Part shown: one piece after another, positions 1 to 8,652 of the stretch
Position numbering within the stretch: the stretch's first letter is position 1
Layout: each line of letters begins with the position of its first letter
Assembly: GCA_026647565.1 (NCBI GenBank)
Contig: JAPKGU010000012.1
Location: 1 to 40,928 of the forward strand
DNA length: 40,928 nt
Source: Phycisphaerales bacterium
GTDB lineage: Bacteria > Planctomycetota > Phycisphaerae > Phycisphaerales > UBA1924
Direction of reading: 5' to 3'
Made by a program: the position numbers and the translations under genes
Notes under the pieces: model-generated
Seen by the model: only the letters and a program-made list of their open reading frames with translations
Database searches by the model: none
Told to the model about the DNA's origin: nothing

Positions 1-252
1 GGGCCGAGAAGCGGGCTTGGTGCGAACGGAAAGCGCAGGTCCGCCTACGGTTATACGTGTGTACGGGTTCCCCTTGAGAGTCGATCTGTGGTATGTTTGG
101 AGATCCGGGTCGCACCCGGCACAGGCGCGTCCGCTCTTCGGCCGTCGTGTCCGTTCGATGTTCGTACGGACGACCGATGAGCGCCCGCGTCGGTGGGATG
201 GGACGATCGTGCCCATCGGTACGGAGGGTTCGCCAGGGGCGAACGAGCGGGC
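1..252. other. Non-coding stretch upstream of rnc
   Basis: No credible gene is seen here. A perfect 6-bp hairpin (CCGGGT, 3-nt loop, ACCCGG) lies at 105-119, without a following T tract, so I do not call it a terminator. The rnc promoter presumably lies here, but no convincing -35/-10 pair stands out. Confidence 0.4.
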
Positions 253-990
253 ATGGATCGGACAACGCAGAGTGAGGCGGAGCGGGCGCTCGGGTACACA
301 TTCAAGGACGCGTCGCTTCTTGATCTGGCGCTGACGCACGCGTCGGTGTCCGAGGATCGCCTTCGGTCAAATGAGCGTCTTGAGTTCCTCGGCGACTCCG
401 TCCTCGGGCTGGTCGTCTGCGAGATGCTCTACGAGCGGTTCCCCAACCTCCTCGAAGGGGAGATGACCAAGATCAAGTCGACGATCGTCTCCCGGCGAAC
501 GTGCGCCATGATCGCTTCGCGCCTCGGGCTCTCCTCACTCCTGGCCCTCGGAAAGGGCATGCAGGGCGCTCGCCCGGAGACCATGCCTTCCTCCCTTGCC
601 GCGGCGGTCTTTGAGGCCGTCATCGCCGCGATCTATCTGGACGGGGGATGCGAGGCGTCGAAGAAGTTCCTTCGCCCGCTCCTTCTGGATCTCGTCGACC
701 GAGCCGCCGTCAGCGGTCACCAGCACAACTACAAGTCGGTCCTCCAGCAGCACGCCCAGCAGGCCTTCAACGAGACTCCCTCATACAAAGTCCTCGACGA
801 GAAAGGGCCGGATCACGCCAAGTGCTTCAAGGTCTGCGTCGAGGTCGGCGGCAGGCGATTCGAGCCCTGCTGGGGCCAATCCAAGAAGCAAGCCGAGCAG
901 GAGGCCGCCCTCATCGCCCTGCACGAGATGGGCCTTGTCACGCGGGAGGCCGATGGCGAGGTGCGGGTCGTCAAGGCCACGGAGGCCTGA
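253..990 (+). CDS. rnc: Ribonuclease III
   Basis: RNase III cleaves double-stranded RNA in rRNA maturation and mRNA processing, in the cytoplasm. The 245-residue product has the usual family length. The signature NERLEFLGD is at residues 40-48 (metal-binding Glu41/Glu44/Asp48), helix FEAVIAAIYLDGG at 120-132, and a C-terminal double-stranded-RNA-binding domain at about 158-226 ending in KKQAEQEAALIAL. The ATG at 253 was chosen because the family N-terminus starts there; the frame is open upstream to 193 but the extra residues look like read-through. Oddity: in the second half of the active site the usual A-D-x-F-E pattern reads A-A-V-F-E, so the metal-ligand Asp (Asp114 in E. coli) appears to be Ala118, while the catalytic Glu121 is kept. 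It stands alone, with the M16 peptidase 135 nt downstream. Confidence 0.95.
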   Translation: MDRTTQSEAERALGYTFKDASLLDLALTHASVSEDRLRSNERLEFLGDSVLGLVVCEMLYERFPNLLEGEMTKIKSTIVSRRTCAMIASRLGLSSLLALGKGMQGARPETMPSSLAAAVFEAVIAAIYLDGGCEASKKFLRPLLLDLVDRAAVSGHQHNYKSVLQQHAQQAFNETPSYKVLDEKGPDHAKCFKVCVEVGGRRFEPCWGQSKKQAEQEAALIALHEMGLVTREADGEVRVVKATEA

Positions 991-1125
991 CAGCGCCCGC
1001 CCCGTTCCTGTGACGATTCCTGCGATTGGCGGCGTGCCGCGTTGGTACACTCTCTGTTCGCGGCACGCCCGATCGGCTCCCGGCCCCTTGCCCGCCGATC
1101 CCGTGCTGCCGCACGGAGATCCCAC

Positions 1126-3981
1126 ATGTTCCGACTGAACGCTCCCCTCGCCCTTGCCGCCTCCGCTTCGATCCTTTTCGTGGCGCCTGCCTGGGCCCAG
1201 CCCCTCCCGACGGACCCGACGCTGGTGACGGGCACGCTCGACAACGGGCTTTCGTACATCGTCAAGCAGCACGCGATCCCCCCGGGCCGCGCGGTCATGT
1301 GGATCCACTATGACACCGGCTCGCTGAATGAGACCGACCGCCAGCGCGGCATCGCGCACTACCTGGAGCACATGGCCTTCAACGGCTCGGCGAACTTCGC
1401 GCCGGGCTCGCTCATCCCGTTCTTCCAGTCGCTCGGCATGACCTTCGGCCGCGACCAGAACGCGTTCACCAGCTTCGACCAGACGACGTACCAGTTGTCG
1501 CTTCCCGACGCCAAGCCCGAGACGCTCGCCGAGGGCATGAAGTTCTTCAGCGACGTCACCGGGCGATTGCTGCTCCTTCCCGAGGAGATCGAGTCCGAGC
1601 GTCAGATCATCCAGGAGGAGCGCCGGCGCGGCCTCTCGGGGCGTCAGCGTACTTCGTACTACGTCCTTGAGCACATCGCGCCGGGCTCGCTCTACGGCAT
1701 GCGCCTCCCGATCGGCACGGAGGAGACGATCAACACCGTCAACCAGCAGGACTTCCGCGATTACTACGGCAAGTGGTACGGCGCCGGCAACGCGACGCTG
1801 ATCGTCGTCGCGGACGCGGACCCCGCATCCGTCATCAAGGTGATCGGCGAGACCTTCGGCGACCTTCCCAAGACCGAGAAGCCCGTTGCGCAGGACGTCG
1901 GCGTCAAGCCCTACACGGAGCCCTTCGGCATCGTCGCCCACGACCCCGAGGTCCGCACCGAATCGCTCACCATCACCCGCATCGAGCCCCCGCGTCCCCC
2001 CGTCACGACGGTCCCCCTCTACCGCGATGAGCTCGTCGCCGCCATCGGACAGTCCGCGATGAATCGTCGCATGTCGGACAAGGTCTCTCGTGGCGGCACG
2101 TCGTACCTGAGCGCCTTCACGTCGTCGGGCACCGACTCAAGCGCCCTCTACTCCGCCGAGCTCTCGGCCCGCGCCCAGCCCGGCAAGTGGAAGGAAGCCC
2201 TGCAGGAGGTCGCCCTCGAGCTCCAGCGTGCACGCACGTTCGGCTTCTCCGCGCGCGAGCTCGCCGAGGTCCGCGCCGAACTCATCTCCGGCGCCGAGCG
2301 CGCCGTCGAGACCGAGAAGACCCGCCCCGCGCAGCAGATCATCGGCTCCATCAACAACAACCTCGCCAACGGCGAGCCCACCATGTCCGCGCAGCAGCGC
2401 CTGGACCTCCTGAAGAAGGTCCTTCCGACGATCACCGATGAGGAGGTCTCCGCCCGCTTCGCCAAGGAGTTCGACCCGACCGTCGTCTCCTTCACTGCGG
2501 TCCTCCCCTCCGGCCCGAACGTGCCGACCGAGTCCGAGCTGGTCGAGGTCGGCATGGCCGCCCTTGCCGTCAAGCCGACGCCCGAGACCGAGTCCGAGCA
2601 CGCGACGGTGCTCATGTCCGAGATGCCCAAGCCCGGCAAGGTTGAGTCCGGCGAGGTGCATGCCGCCAGCGACGTCTGGTCCGGCTGGCTGACCAACGGC
2701 GCGCGCGTCCACTTCAAGAACATGACCGAGCGCCAGAACCAGGTCTCGATCTCCATCGATCTCATCGGTGGCCAGATGCTCGAGACCGCCGACAACCGCG
2801 GCATCACCAGCGCCGCCACCCTTGCGTGGTCGCGCCAGGCCACCAGGAACCTCACCTCCTCCGACATCCGCTCACTCATGACCGGCAAGAAGGTCAACGT
2901 CGGTGGCGGCGGGTTCGGCGGCGGGCGCCGTGGTGGTGGCGGCGGCGGTGGGGGGGCCGACGCGATCTCCCTCTCCATCTCCGGCAGCCCCGAGGAGCTC
3001 GAGACCGGCTTCCAGCTCGCGTACCTCCTCCTCACCGAGCCGAAGATCGAGCAGGCCGCTTTCGATCAGTTCAAGTCCACGACGCGTGAGAGCATCCTGG
3101 AGTCGCTGACCAACCCCGCGACGTACGGAGCCCGCCTTGCCGCGGGCGCGATGTATCCCGCCGACGCGGCGCGCGTCCAGCCCGTGACGGTCGAGCAGGT
3201 CGACCGCCTCACGCTCGACGCGTCGCAGGCGTGGCTCGATCGGCTCATCAAGGAGTCCCCGATCGAAGTGACGATCGTCGGCGACATCGATCGCGAGAAG
3301 GCGATGGACCTTGTCGCCCGCTACATCGGCGCGCTCCCGCCCCGCGCGAAGATCGCCCCCGACGCGTACGCCGCGCAGCGTCACCTGACGCGTCCGGCCG
3401 GTCCTCGCGTCGTGATCGAGACCATCAAGACGCCGACAGCGCAGGCGTTTGTCATGTCGGGCTTCTACGGCGCGGACCAGGTGGACCGCGACGATGCACG
3501 CGCGATGGCGCTTGCCGCGCGGATCCTCTCGACCCGCATGGTGACGGAGGTCCGTGAGAAGGAGCAGCTCGTCTACAGCATCGGCGCCGGCTCACGCACG
3601 GCGACGACGTACCCCGGCTTCGGCGTCTTCTCCGCCGCGGCTCCGACCGAGCCCGCGAAGGCCGATGCGCTCGTGGCGAAGCTTGCATCGATGTACGAGA
3701 CCTTCGCCGAGGGCGGCCCCAGCGAGGAGGAGCTCGACGTGGCGCGGAAGCAGATGGCCAACACGTTCCAGACCGACCTCATCGATCCGGGGTACTGGTC
3801 CGGGCGGATCGGTCGCATGACCTTCCGTGGCGAGTCGCTCGACGACGTGGTGAACGACCCCGCGGCCTACCAGGCCATCGACGCCGAGACGATCCGCGCG
3901 ACGTTCGCCAAGTACTTCTCAAAGGACAACATGATCACCGTCGTCGTGAAGCCCGAGCCCATGGAGGGCGGGGCGAACTGA
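1126..3981 (+). CDS. Secreted M16-family zinc metallopeptidase (pitrilysin type)
   Basis: A 951-residue two-domain M16 peptidase, expected to degrade peptides outside the cytoplasm. A Sec signal peptide covers residues 1-25 (hydrophobic core, cleavage near AWAQ). The inverted zinc motif HYLEH is at 78-82, and the third ligand should be a Glu in ESERQIIQEE (156-165). The second M16 half (about 540-951) contains a Gly/Arg-rich insert near 591-612, probably a flexible linker. The ATG at 1126 is preceded by GGAG at 1115-1118 with 7-nt spacing and starts a perfect signal peptide, so I prefer it to the upstream start at 1042. Length and two-domain layout match the PqqL-like secreted M16 group of Gram-negative bacteria (family knowledge). 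The substrate cannot be read from sequence. Confidence 0.93.
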   Translation: MFRLNAPLALAASASILFVAPAWAQPLPTDPTLVTGTLDNGLSYIVKQHAIPPGRAVMWIHYDTGSLNETDRQRGIAHYLEHMAFNGSANFAPGSLIPFFQSLGMTFGRDQNAFTSFDQTTYQLSLPDAKPETLAEGMKFFSDVTGRLLLLPEEIESERQIIQEERRRGLSGRQRTSYYVLEHIAPGSLYGMRLPIGTEETINTVNQQDFRDYYGKWYGAGNATLIVVADADPASVIKVIGETFGDLPKTEKPVAQDVGVKPYTEPFGIVAHDPEVRTESLTITRIEPPRPPVTTVPLYRDELVAAIGQSAMNRRMSDKVSRGGTSYLSAFTSSGTDSSALYSAELSARAQPGKWKEALQEVALELQRARTFGFSARELAEVRAELISGAERAVETEKTRPAQQIIGSINNNLANGEPTMSAQQRLDLLKKVLPTITDEEVSARFAKEFDPTVVSFTAVLPSGPNVPTESELVEVGMAALAVKPTPETESEHATVLMSEMPKPGKVESGEVHAASDVWSGWLTNGARVHFKNMTERQNQVSISIDLIGGQMLETADNRGITSAATLAWSRQATRNLTSSDIRSLMTGKKVNVGGGGFGGGRRGGGGGGGGADAISLSISGSPEELETGFQLAYLLLTEPKIEQAAFDQFKSTTRESILESLTNPATYGARLAAGAMYPADAARVQPVTVEQVDRLTLDASQAWLDRLIKESPIEVTIVGDIDREKAMDLVARYIGALPPRAKIAPDAYAAQRHLTRPAGPRVVIETIKTPTAQAFVMSGFYGADQVDRDDARAMALAARILSTRMVTEVREKEQLVYSIGAGSRTATTYPGFGVFSAAAPTEPAKADALVAKLASMYETFAEGGPSEEELDVARKQMANTFQTDLIDPGYWSGRIGRMTFRGESLDDVVNDPAAYQAIDAETIRATFAKYFSKDNMITVVVKPEPMEGGAN

Positions 3982-3996
3982 GGCAGTTCGCAGAAC

Positions 3997-5367
3997 TTAC
4001 TCCTGAGACCGAGGAGTCACCCGCTCCTGCTTGGCGTGCTCCTTCGCCTCGCGGGCGAGGTCGCGGCGACGCGCGCCCTGGCGTCCTTCCTGCTCCTTGT
4101 ACGGGCCATCGAACTCGCTCACGGCCCGCGCGACGCTCACGGCGTCATCGAAGTAGCCGGCGGGGACCGGGGCGAGCCCCTTCTCCTGCACGCGCCAGTC
4201 GTTGTACCCCTTGAGCAGACCCCACTCCTCGTTCTTCAGAAAGTAGAGCGCGACCACCGGCTGGTAGACCTGCTGGTCGCCCTCATCGCTCGTCCACTCG
4301 CCCCTGGCGCCGCGCCCCTCGTACGCGCGTCCCTGCACCATCGCGCAGAATCGCCGCCACTTCTCGCGAGGCGTCAGGTTCATCGGACGCGACATGAACC
4401 GTGCGATCGGGCCCGCCACGTCCCGCGGCTGCGCCCACTTGGACTTGGTCCCGAGCCAGTCCCAGAACGTGTCCTCCAGGATCAGCCCCGTCCACGACGG
4501 ATCGGCGATCCACGGGTTTCCCGGCTCGCCCAGCGGCTCATACATCACCGGGCCGCCGAGATCGCGGGCGATCGCGTAGGCCGCCGAGTCGTCTCCGTGG
4601 GGCGTGGACTTGTCGAGCCCGAGCGCGACGCGTGACGAAGGACCGAACATGTTGCCGCGGGAGGTGCCGAAGATCGCCAGGAAGTCCCTGTCGAACTTGT
4701 CGCGGACGCCCCGCGTGTCGAGCCCCTTGAAACCCCCTCGCGAGACCGGGAGCTTGTCGTTGTCGGGCGTCCCAGTGTAGAACCACGCCCGTGCGATCGG
4801 GGCCAGGCCCGGCGGCTCGATCAGCTCGTCGCGATACGCATCCGCGGCGCCCTCGTACAGGCGGCTGGAGGGGTGCGCCGCGAGATGGAACCGGGGCGTG
4901 CCCGCGGGCATGTCCCCGTCCTCGTTGGCGTTCACGTCGCCCGCGGGCTGGCGCACCCAGATCGTCACGCGCGAGACCAGGTCGTTGCTCCCCCCCAGCC
5001 ACTGGACGATCTCGGCTCGCTCGCTCCTCGCCCAGCGGCGCCATCCGTCGGCCGCGGAGGCGCGGCCCTCGATGATCGCGCGATCGCGCCGCCTGGTGAT
5101 GACGTTGTTGAGCGCGCAGAAGTCGACGTCGACAGTCTGATTCACGGGCGTGATGAAGATCATCATCCGCTCGACGAGCTGCGCTGTCGTGACGCTGGGC
5201 GCCGGCGACGGCACAGCGGGCGTGCCATCGGTGCGAGATGCCGGCGTGGCCGGGCCGGGAGGATCCGCGAGGGGAACGGTCGCGCACGCGGAGGCGGAGA
5301 GCAGCGCGACCCCATTCAGGGCCAACATCGCGATCCGTGCGCGGCAGGAGGCGGGGGCGTGCTTCAT
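3997..5367 (-). CDS. Unknown lipoprotein
   Basis: A 456-residue protein I do not recognise. The start at 5367 is supported by GGAGA 6 nt upstream and begins a lipoprotein-type signal (basic MKHAPASCRAR, hydrophobic stretch, LSASAC at about 24-29), so it is probably attached to a membrane outside the cytoplasm. The mature part is rich in Trp, Asp and Gly (for example DTFWDWLG) with no visible catalytic motif or repeat, and ends in a highly charged tail rich in Arg, Lys and Glu. It converges on the M16 gene, the two stop codons being 15 nt apart. The strong coding bias and lipoprotein signal make it a real gene; its function is open. Confidence 0.8.
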   Translation of the reverse strand: MKHAPASCRARIAMLALNGVALLSASACATVPLADPPGPATPASRTDGTPAVPSPAPSVTTAQLVERMMIFITPVNQTVDVDFCALNNVITRRRDRAIIEGRASAADGWRRWARSERAEIVQWLGGSNDLVSRVTIWVRQPAGDVNANEDGDMPAGTPRFHLAAHPSSRLYEGAADAYRDELIEPPGLAPIARAWFYTGTPDNDKLPVSRGGFKGLDTRGVRDKFDRDFLAIFGTSRGNMFGPSSRVALGLDKSTPHGDDSAAYAIARDLGGPVMYEPLGEPGNPWIADPSWTGLILEDTFWDWLGTKSKWAQPRDVAGPIARFMSRPMNLTPREKWRRFCAMVQGRAYEGRGARGEWTSDEGDQQVYQPVVALYFLKNEEWGLLKGYNDWRVQEKGLAPVPAGYFDDAVSVARAVSEFDGPYKEQEGRQGARRRDLAREAKEHAKQERVTPRSQE

Positions 5368-5498
5368 CCGTGTCTCCATTGGAAGAACACGGCATGGTAG
5401 GGATTCCGTCCGCCGATGCGATCGCGACGTTCCGGCCCTCACGGACCGGCCGCGAGGTTCGCTTCCATCGACCGCGGTCCTCCGTGTATGCTGCACCG

Positions 5499-6161
5499 AT
5501 GCAGAGCAAAGCCACAACCGTCGCCCAGTATCTGAAGGAGCTCCCGGAGGATCGTCGTGTCGCGATCGAGGCGGTGCGCGATGTTATCCGGAAGAACCTG
5601 GACAAGGACTACGCGGAGGGGATGTCCTACGGGATGATCGGCTACTACGTGCCGCACTCGGTGTATCCGCCGGGGTACCACTGCGATCCGAAGCTGCCCC
5701 TGCCGTTCGCGGGACTGGCCTCGCAGAAGAACGCCATGTCCGTGTACATCCTGACGGTGTACAGCGACGAGTCGGACCCGCATTCGCACTGGTTTCGCGA
5801 GGCGTGGCGAGCGACGGGTAAGAAGCTGGACATGGGCAAGTGCTGCATCCGGTTCAAGAGGGTCGACGACCTCGCGCTGGATGTCATCGGCGAGGCGATC
5901 CGCCGCTTCCCAGTGAAGAAGTTCATCGAGCACTACGAGTCCGCGATCCTGACGATGAACAAGAACGCCGCCGCGAAGCGGGGCAAGGACGCAGCTCCCG
6001 CGTCGAAGGCGAAGCCGACCGCGAAGAAGGGCACCGCGAAGAGAGCCGTTTCGAAGAAGACCGGGAAGAAGGCAGGCCCGCGGAGAGCGGTGAAGAAAGC
6101 TGCCGCGCCGAGATCGGGCCGGGCTGCGAGGAAGGCGGCGACGCGCGGACGAGCAAGGTGA
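5499..6161 (+). CDS. DUF1801 (YdhG/YjbR-like) protein with histone H1-like tail
   Basis: A 220-residue protein. Residues about 1-150 match the DUF1801 fold: MQSKATTVAQYLKELPEDRR opening, a central strand-rich part and FIEHYES near the end of the domain. The DUF1801 role is not established; structures of the family show a small alpha/beta domain. From about residue 153 the sequence becomes almost only Lys, Ala, Arg and Pro (repeats such as KKGTAKRAVSKKTGKKAG), like the C-terminal tail of histone H1 or bacterial AlgP/Hc1 proteins, which suggests binding to DNA or RNA. The start at 5499 is the first ATG in frame that begins the domain. The last four bases overlap the GTG of the acetyltransferase, so the two genes are probably translated together. 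Confidence 0.88.
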   Translation: MQSKATTVAQYLKELPEDRRVAIEAVRDVIRKNLDKDYAEGMSYGMIGYYVPHSVYPPGYHCDPKLPLPFAGLASQKNAMSVYILTVYSDESDPHSHWFREAWRATGKKLDMGKCCIRFKRVDDLALDVIGEAIRRFPVKKFIEHYESAILTMNKNAAAKRGKDAAPASKAKPTAKKGTAKRAVSKKTGKKAGPRRAVKKAAAPRSGRAARKAATRGRAR

Positions 6162-6709
6162 GCCCGAGTCCTCGCCGTGTCCACGGCCGCGTGCGCCTCC
6201 GCCCGTTGGAGATGGCCGATGCCCCGCGCATCGCCGCGTATCGCTCCGATCCCGCCGTTGCGCGGCTGCAATCGTGGACGACGTACACGCTCGAGCAGGC
6301 CGAGGCCCTCTGCCGCACGATGCAGGGCCGCGCGATCGACGCGCCCGGCACGTGGTTCCAGATGGCGATCGTGCTGGTCGACGGGGGCGAGATGATCGGC
6401 GACTGCGGCCTGCACTTTCCCGGCTCCGGCGAGCCGGGGCACGGCACAGAGATGGAGATCGGCATCACGCTCGCAAGCGAGCACCAGGGCAAGGGGCTCG
6501 CCTCCGATGCGATCGCCGCGATCGCCACGCTCGCATTCGGTCCGCTCGGCAAGCAGTCGATCAGAGCGACGGTCGATGCACGAAACGCCGGGGCGCGTGC
6601 GCTCCTCGAACGCGCCGGCTTCAAGCCTGTGCCGGGCGGCGTGAAGCGCGTGATGTTCAAGGGGGAGTGGTGCGACGAGATCGACTACGTGCTGCGTGCT
6701 CATCCATAG
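6158..6709 (+). CDS. GNAT-family N-acetyltransferase (RimJ/RimL-like)
   Basis: A 183-residue acetyltransferase that should use acetyl-CoA on an amino group; the substrate is unknown. The opening RVRLRPLEMADAPRIAAYRS and the acetyl-CoA loop EHQGKGLASDAIAAI, followed by ARNAGARALLERAGFK, are typical of the RimJ/RimL group. I chose the GTG at 6158, which overlaps the DUF1801 stop (GTGA), because upstream codons in this frame are just the other reading frame of the Lys/Ala tail. The 3' end overlaps the convergent SnoaL-like gene by 10 nt. Confidence 0.88.
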   Translation: MSPSPRRVHGRVRLRPLEMADAPRIAAYRSDPAVARLQSWTTYTLEQAEALCRTMQGRAIDAPGTWFQMAIVLVDGGEMIGDCGLHFPGSGEPGHGTEMEIGITLASEHQGKGLASDAIAAIATLAFGPLGKQSIRATVDARNAGARALLERAGFKPVPGGVKRVMFKGEWCDEIDYVLRAHP

Positions 6710-7137
6710 TGCGACACGGAGCGCTGGATCAGCCCGCGCGGGCTGAGGAAGAAGACCTCCGCGGCCAGGTCGCCGCTCATGCGGCGGTAGACAAGAAGCA
6801 CGCTCTCCAGTCCGGTCGTCGTGTGCATGGGATCGAAGCGGAGGGTGGGGTTGCGCTCGAGCGCGCGGCGGAAGTAATCGCGGACGCGGTCGATGCCGCG
6901 GAGGGCGGAGTCGTTCTCATCGGGCATCCCTGCGTTGTACCGCTTGATGAACGGCGATGAGTGCTCGATCGTCGGCTCGTAGCACGCCATGATCGCATCC
7001 AGGTCGTGGGCGTTCCACGCGGCGTACCAGCGGTCGGCAAAGGCCTTGGCGTCGCCGGGTGTCAAGGGGTGCCGGGGTGTGGTCTGGGGCTGGCCGCCGG
7101 AGGGGGGCAGCGGCGAGTGGGAGGGGCTGGATGACAT
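6700..7137 (-). CDS. SnoaL/NTF2-like domain protein
   Basis: A 145-residue protein with the cone-shaped SnoaL/NTF2 fold signature: AKAFADRWYAAWNAHDLDAIMACYEPTIEH near residues 30-60 and RDYFRRALERNP further on. Members are small isomerases, hydrolases, polyketide cyclases or non-enzymatic ligand-binding proteins, so no reaction can be named. There is no signal peptide. There is no Shine-Dalgarno sequence before the ATG at 7137; instead TAACAT sits 12 nt upstream, which would place a transcript start at or near the ATG (possible leaderless mRNA). The downstream ATGs fall inside the domain. The 3' end overlaps the GNAT gene by 10 nt in convergent orientation. Confidence 0.8.
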   Translation of the reverse strand: MSSSPSHSPLPPSGGQPQTTPRHPLTPGDAKAFADRWYAAWNAHDLDAIMACYEPTIEHSSPFIKRYNAGMPDENDSALRGIDRVRDYFRRALERNPTLRFDPMHTTTGLESVLLVYRRMSGDLAAEVFFLSPRGLIQRSVSHYG

Positions 7138-7290
7138 GGAGATATGTTAGGTGACGGACTAGGCGCGGCGGCGTTGTGCTTGTTAACATAGAAAGATCCA
7201 CTCGGTGTGGTGGAGGGCCCGGGTTGCGTCCGGGCCGGATCGGCTGCTGGCCTCGTCTCCGGCGAGGAAGATCAAGAAAGGGAGTGCTCG

Positions 7291-8019
7291 ATGCTTATGC
7301 GTGCGACGCTTGGTGGTCTGGTTGTCTCTTGCGCGTTGATGTCGGGATGCGGCGACCCAGCGGAGGGGGACGTGGTCACGCAGTACGAGATCGGCGAGGA
7401 AGCGATCCGGGCGAGCGACGCGTCGGCGCTTCGCAACACGTTCTCATCGGACACGATTGCGTGGATGGAGGATGTGCTGCGGTGTTGCCGCGAGGCGAGC
7501 GCGACGCAGACGAAGGCGCTCGATCCGTCGAAGATGGAGATGGTGCTGATGCTGCGGAACCGGGTGGACCCCGCGACGCTGAAGTCGATGGACGTGACGG
7601 GTCTGATCCGCTGGGAGCTGGACATGGAGATGTTCGGGGTGGACGCAGACATGGACGTGTACCCGCACAGCGTCGAGATCCAGGGCGATCGCGCCGTGAT
7701 GCAGATGGGAACGAAGCCGGAGCGATCCGGGTCGCTGCGCACGGGCGGCGGTCGGCGTGGGCGCGGGATCCGTGCGGTCGGCTCGATCGCCGGCATGGTG
7801 ATGCAGCCGAATCTCGAGCCGATCCCCGGCTGGACCTACGACTTCGTGCTCCTCGACGGGTTCTGGTACGCGGACCACGTCAGCGAGATGAAGGATTATG
7901 ACGACTACATCCGCCGGGAGGCGAAGGACGCGGGCAAGAGCGTGCCGGACTTCATCGCGGCGATGGAGAAGGAGTCGTACGGGACGCTCAGGTCAACCGT
8001 GTGGAATCCCGTGCGATGA
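7291..8019 (+). CDS. Unknown lipoprotein
   Basis: A 242-residue protein not recognised beyond its export signal. The start at 7291 has a strong GAAAGGGAG ribosome-binding site (7276-7284) with 6-nt spacing, and the N-terminus MLMRATLGGLVVSCALMSGC is a lipoprotein signal with LMSGC lipobox. The mature part is rich in Met, Asp and acidic residues and ends with GWTYDFVLLDGFWYADHVSE and a charged helix. The layout (lipoprotein signal plus about 200 residues ending in a beta-rich segment) resembles periplasmic SnoaL/DUF4878-like domains, but the match is too weak to assign. Confidence 0.8.
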   Translation: MLMRATLGGLVVSCALMSGCGDPAEGDVVTQYEIGEEAIRASDASALRNTFSSDTIAWMEDVLRCCREASATQTKALDPSKMEMVLMLRNRVDPATLKSMDVTGLIRWELDMEMFGVDADMDVYPHSVEIQGDRAVMQMGTKPERSGSLRTGGGRRGRGIRAVGSIAGMVMQPNLEPIPGWTYDFVLLDGFWYADHVSEMKDYDDYIRREAKDAGKSVPDFIAAMEKESYGTLRSTVWNPVR

Positions 8020-8037
8020 GGGGGCACACGGCCTGCC

Positions 8038-8652
8038 TCACGAGCCCGACGCGGCGAGTGCGGCGTTGATCGCGGCCTCGTAGTCCGGCTCGGTCGCGAC
8101 CTCCTTCACGATCTCCTGGTAGCGGACCACGCCGCGCGGGTCGATGACGGTGACGGCGCGGGTGAGGAGTCCGTTCTCGCGCATGCGCAGGGCGTAGCGA
8201 TCGCCGACCTGGCGGAGCTTGCTGTCCGAGAGCGTGACGACGCGGTCGATGCCGGCGGCGGCGCACCACTTCTTCTGCGTCATGGGGAGGTCCATCGAGA
8301 CGGTGAGCACGACGACGCGGTCGCCGAGCGAGGAGGCGCGTTCGTTGAAGGCGCGGGTCTCGGCGTCGCAGACGGGGGTCTCGAGCGAGGGAATGGTCGA
8401 GAGGATGACGGTCTTCCCCCTGAAGGATGCCAGGGCGACCTCTTTCATGTCGTTGCCGACAGCGGTGAAATCGGGGGCGGGCTTGCCGATGGTCACGCCC
8501 CGGGATGTCCCCTCGAGCGTGATGGGGTTGCCTCGCATGGTGACGAGGCCCTCGCGTGTGCGGAGGGAGTCCGAGCTGCCGGCGCAGCCGCCGGCAGCGG
8601 AAACAGCAACGGCAACTGCGAGAATGGATGCGGACCAGTGTGTGCGTGACAT
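8038..8652 (-). CDS. tpx: Thiol peroxidase (Tpx-type peroxiredoxin), predicted lipoprotein
   Basis: A 204-residue Tpx that reduces hydroperoxides at the expense of a thioredoxin-like donor. Peroxidatic Cys95 lies in SLETPVCDAETR, and resolving Cys130 in KKWCAAAGI; the 35-residue spacing is as in Tpx enzymes. The motif GKPAPDFTAVGNDMKEV precedes them. The start at 8652 has GGAGG about 7 nt upstream and gives a signal peptide ending in AAGGC (Cys23), so the enzyme is predicted to be lipid-anchored outside the cytoplasm rather than soluble. Longer upstream starts in this frame (to 8979) run into thiC and are rejected. It is in the same orientation as thiC, 301 nt downstream of it. Confidence 0.93.
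   Translation of the reverse strand: MSRTHWSASILAVAVAVSAAGGCAGSSDSLRTREGLVTMRGNPITLEGTSRGVTIGKPAPDFTAVGNDMKEVALASFRGKTVILSTIPSLETPVCDAETRAFNERASSLGDRVVVLTVSMDLPMTQKKWCAAAGIDRVVTLSDSKLRQVGDRYALRMRENGLLTRAVTVIDPRGVVRYQEIVKEVATEPDYEAAINAALAASGS

Noticed and set aside
2900-2970. Glycine-codon-rich tract in the M16 gene as a possible frameshift or repeat element
   Set aside because: The frame stays open through it and the second M16 domain continues correctly; it is most simply a flexible linker.
3982-3996. Bidirectional terminator between the M16 gene and the unknown lipoprotein
   Set aside because: Only 15 nt separate the stops and no stable hairpin with T tract is present.
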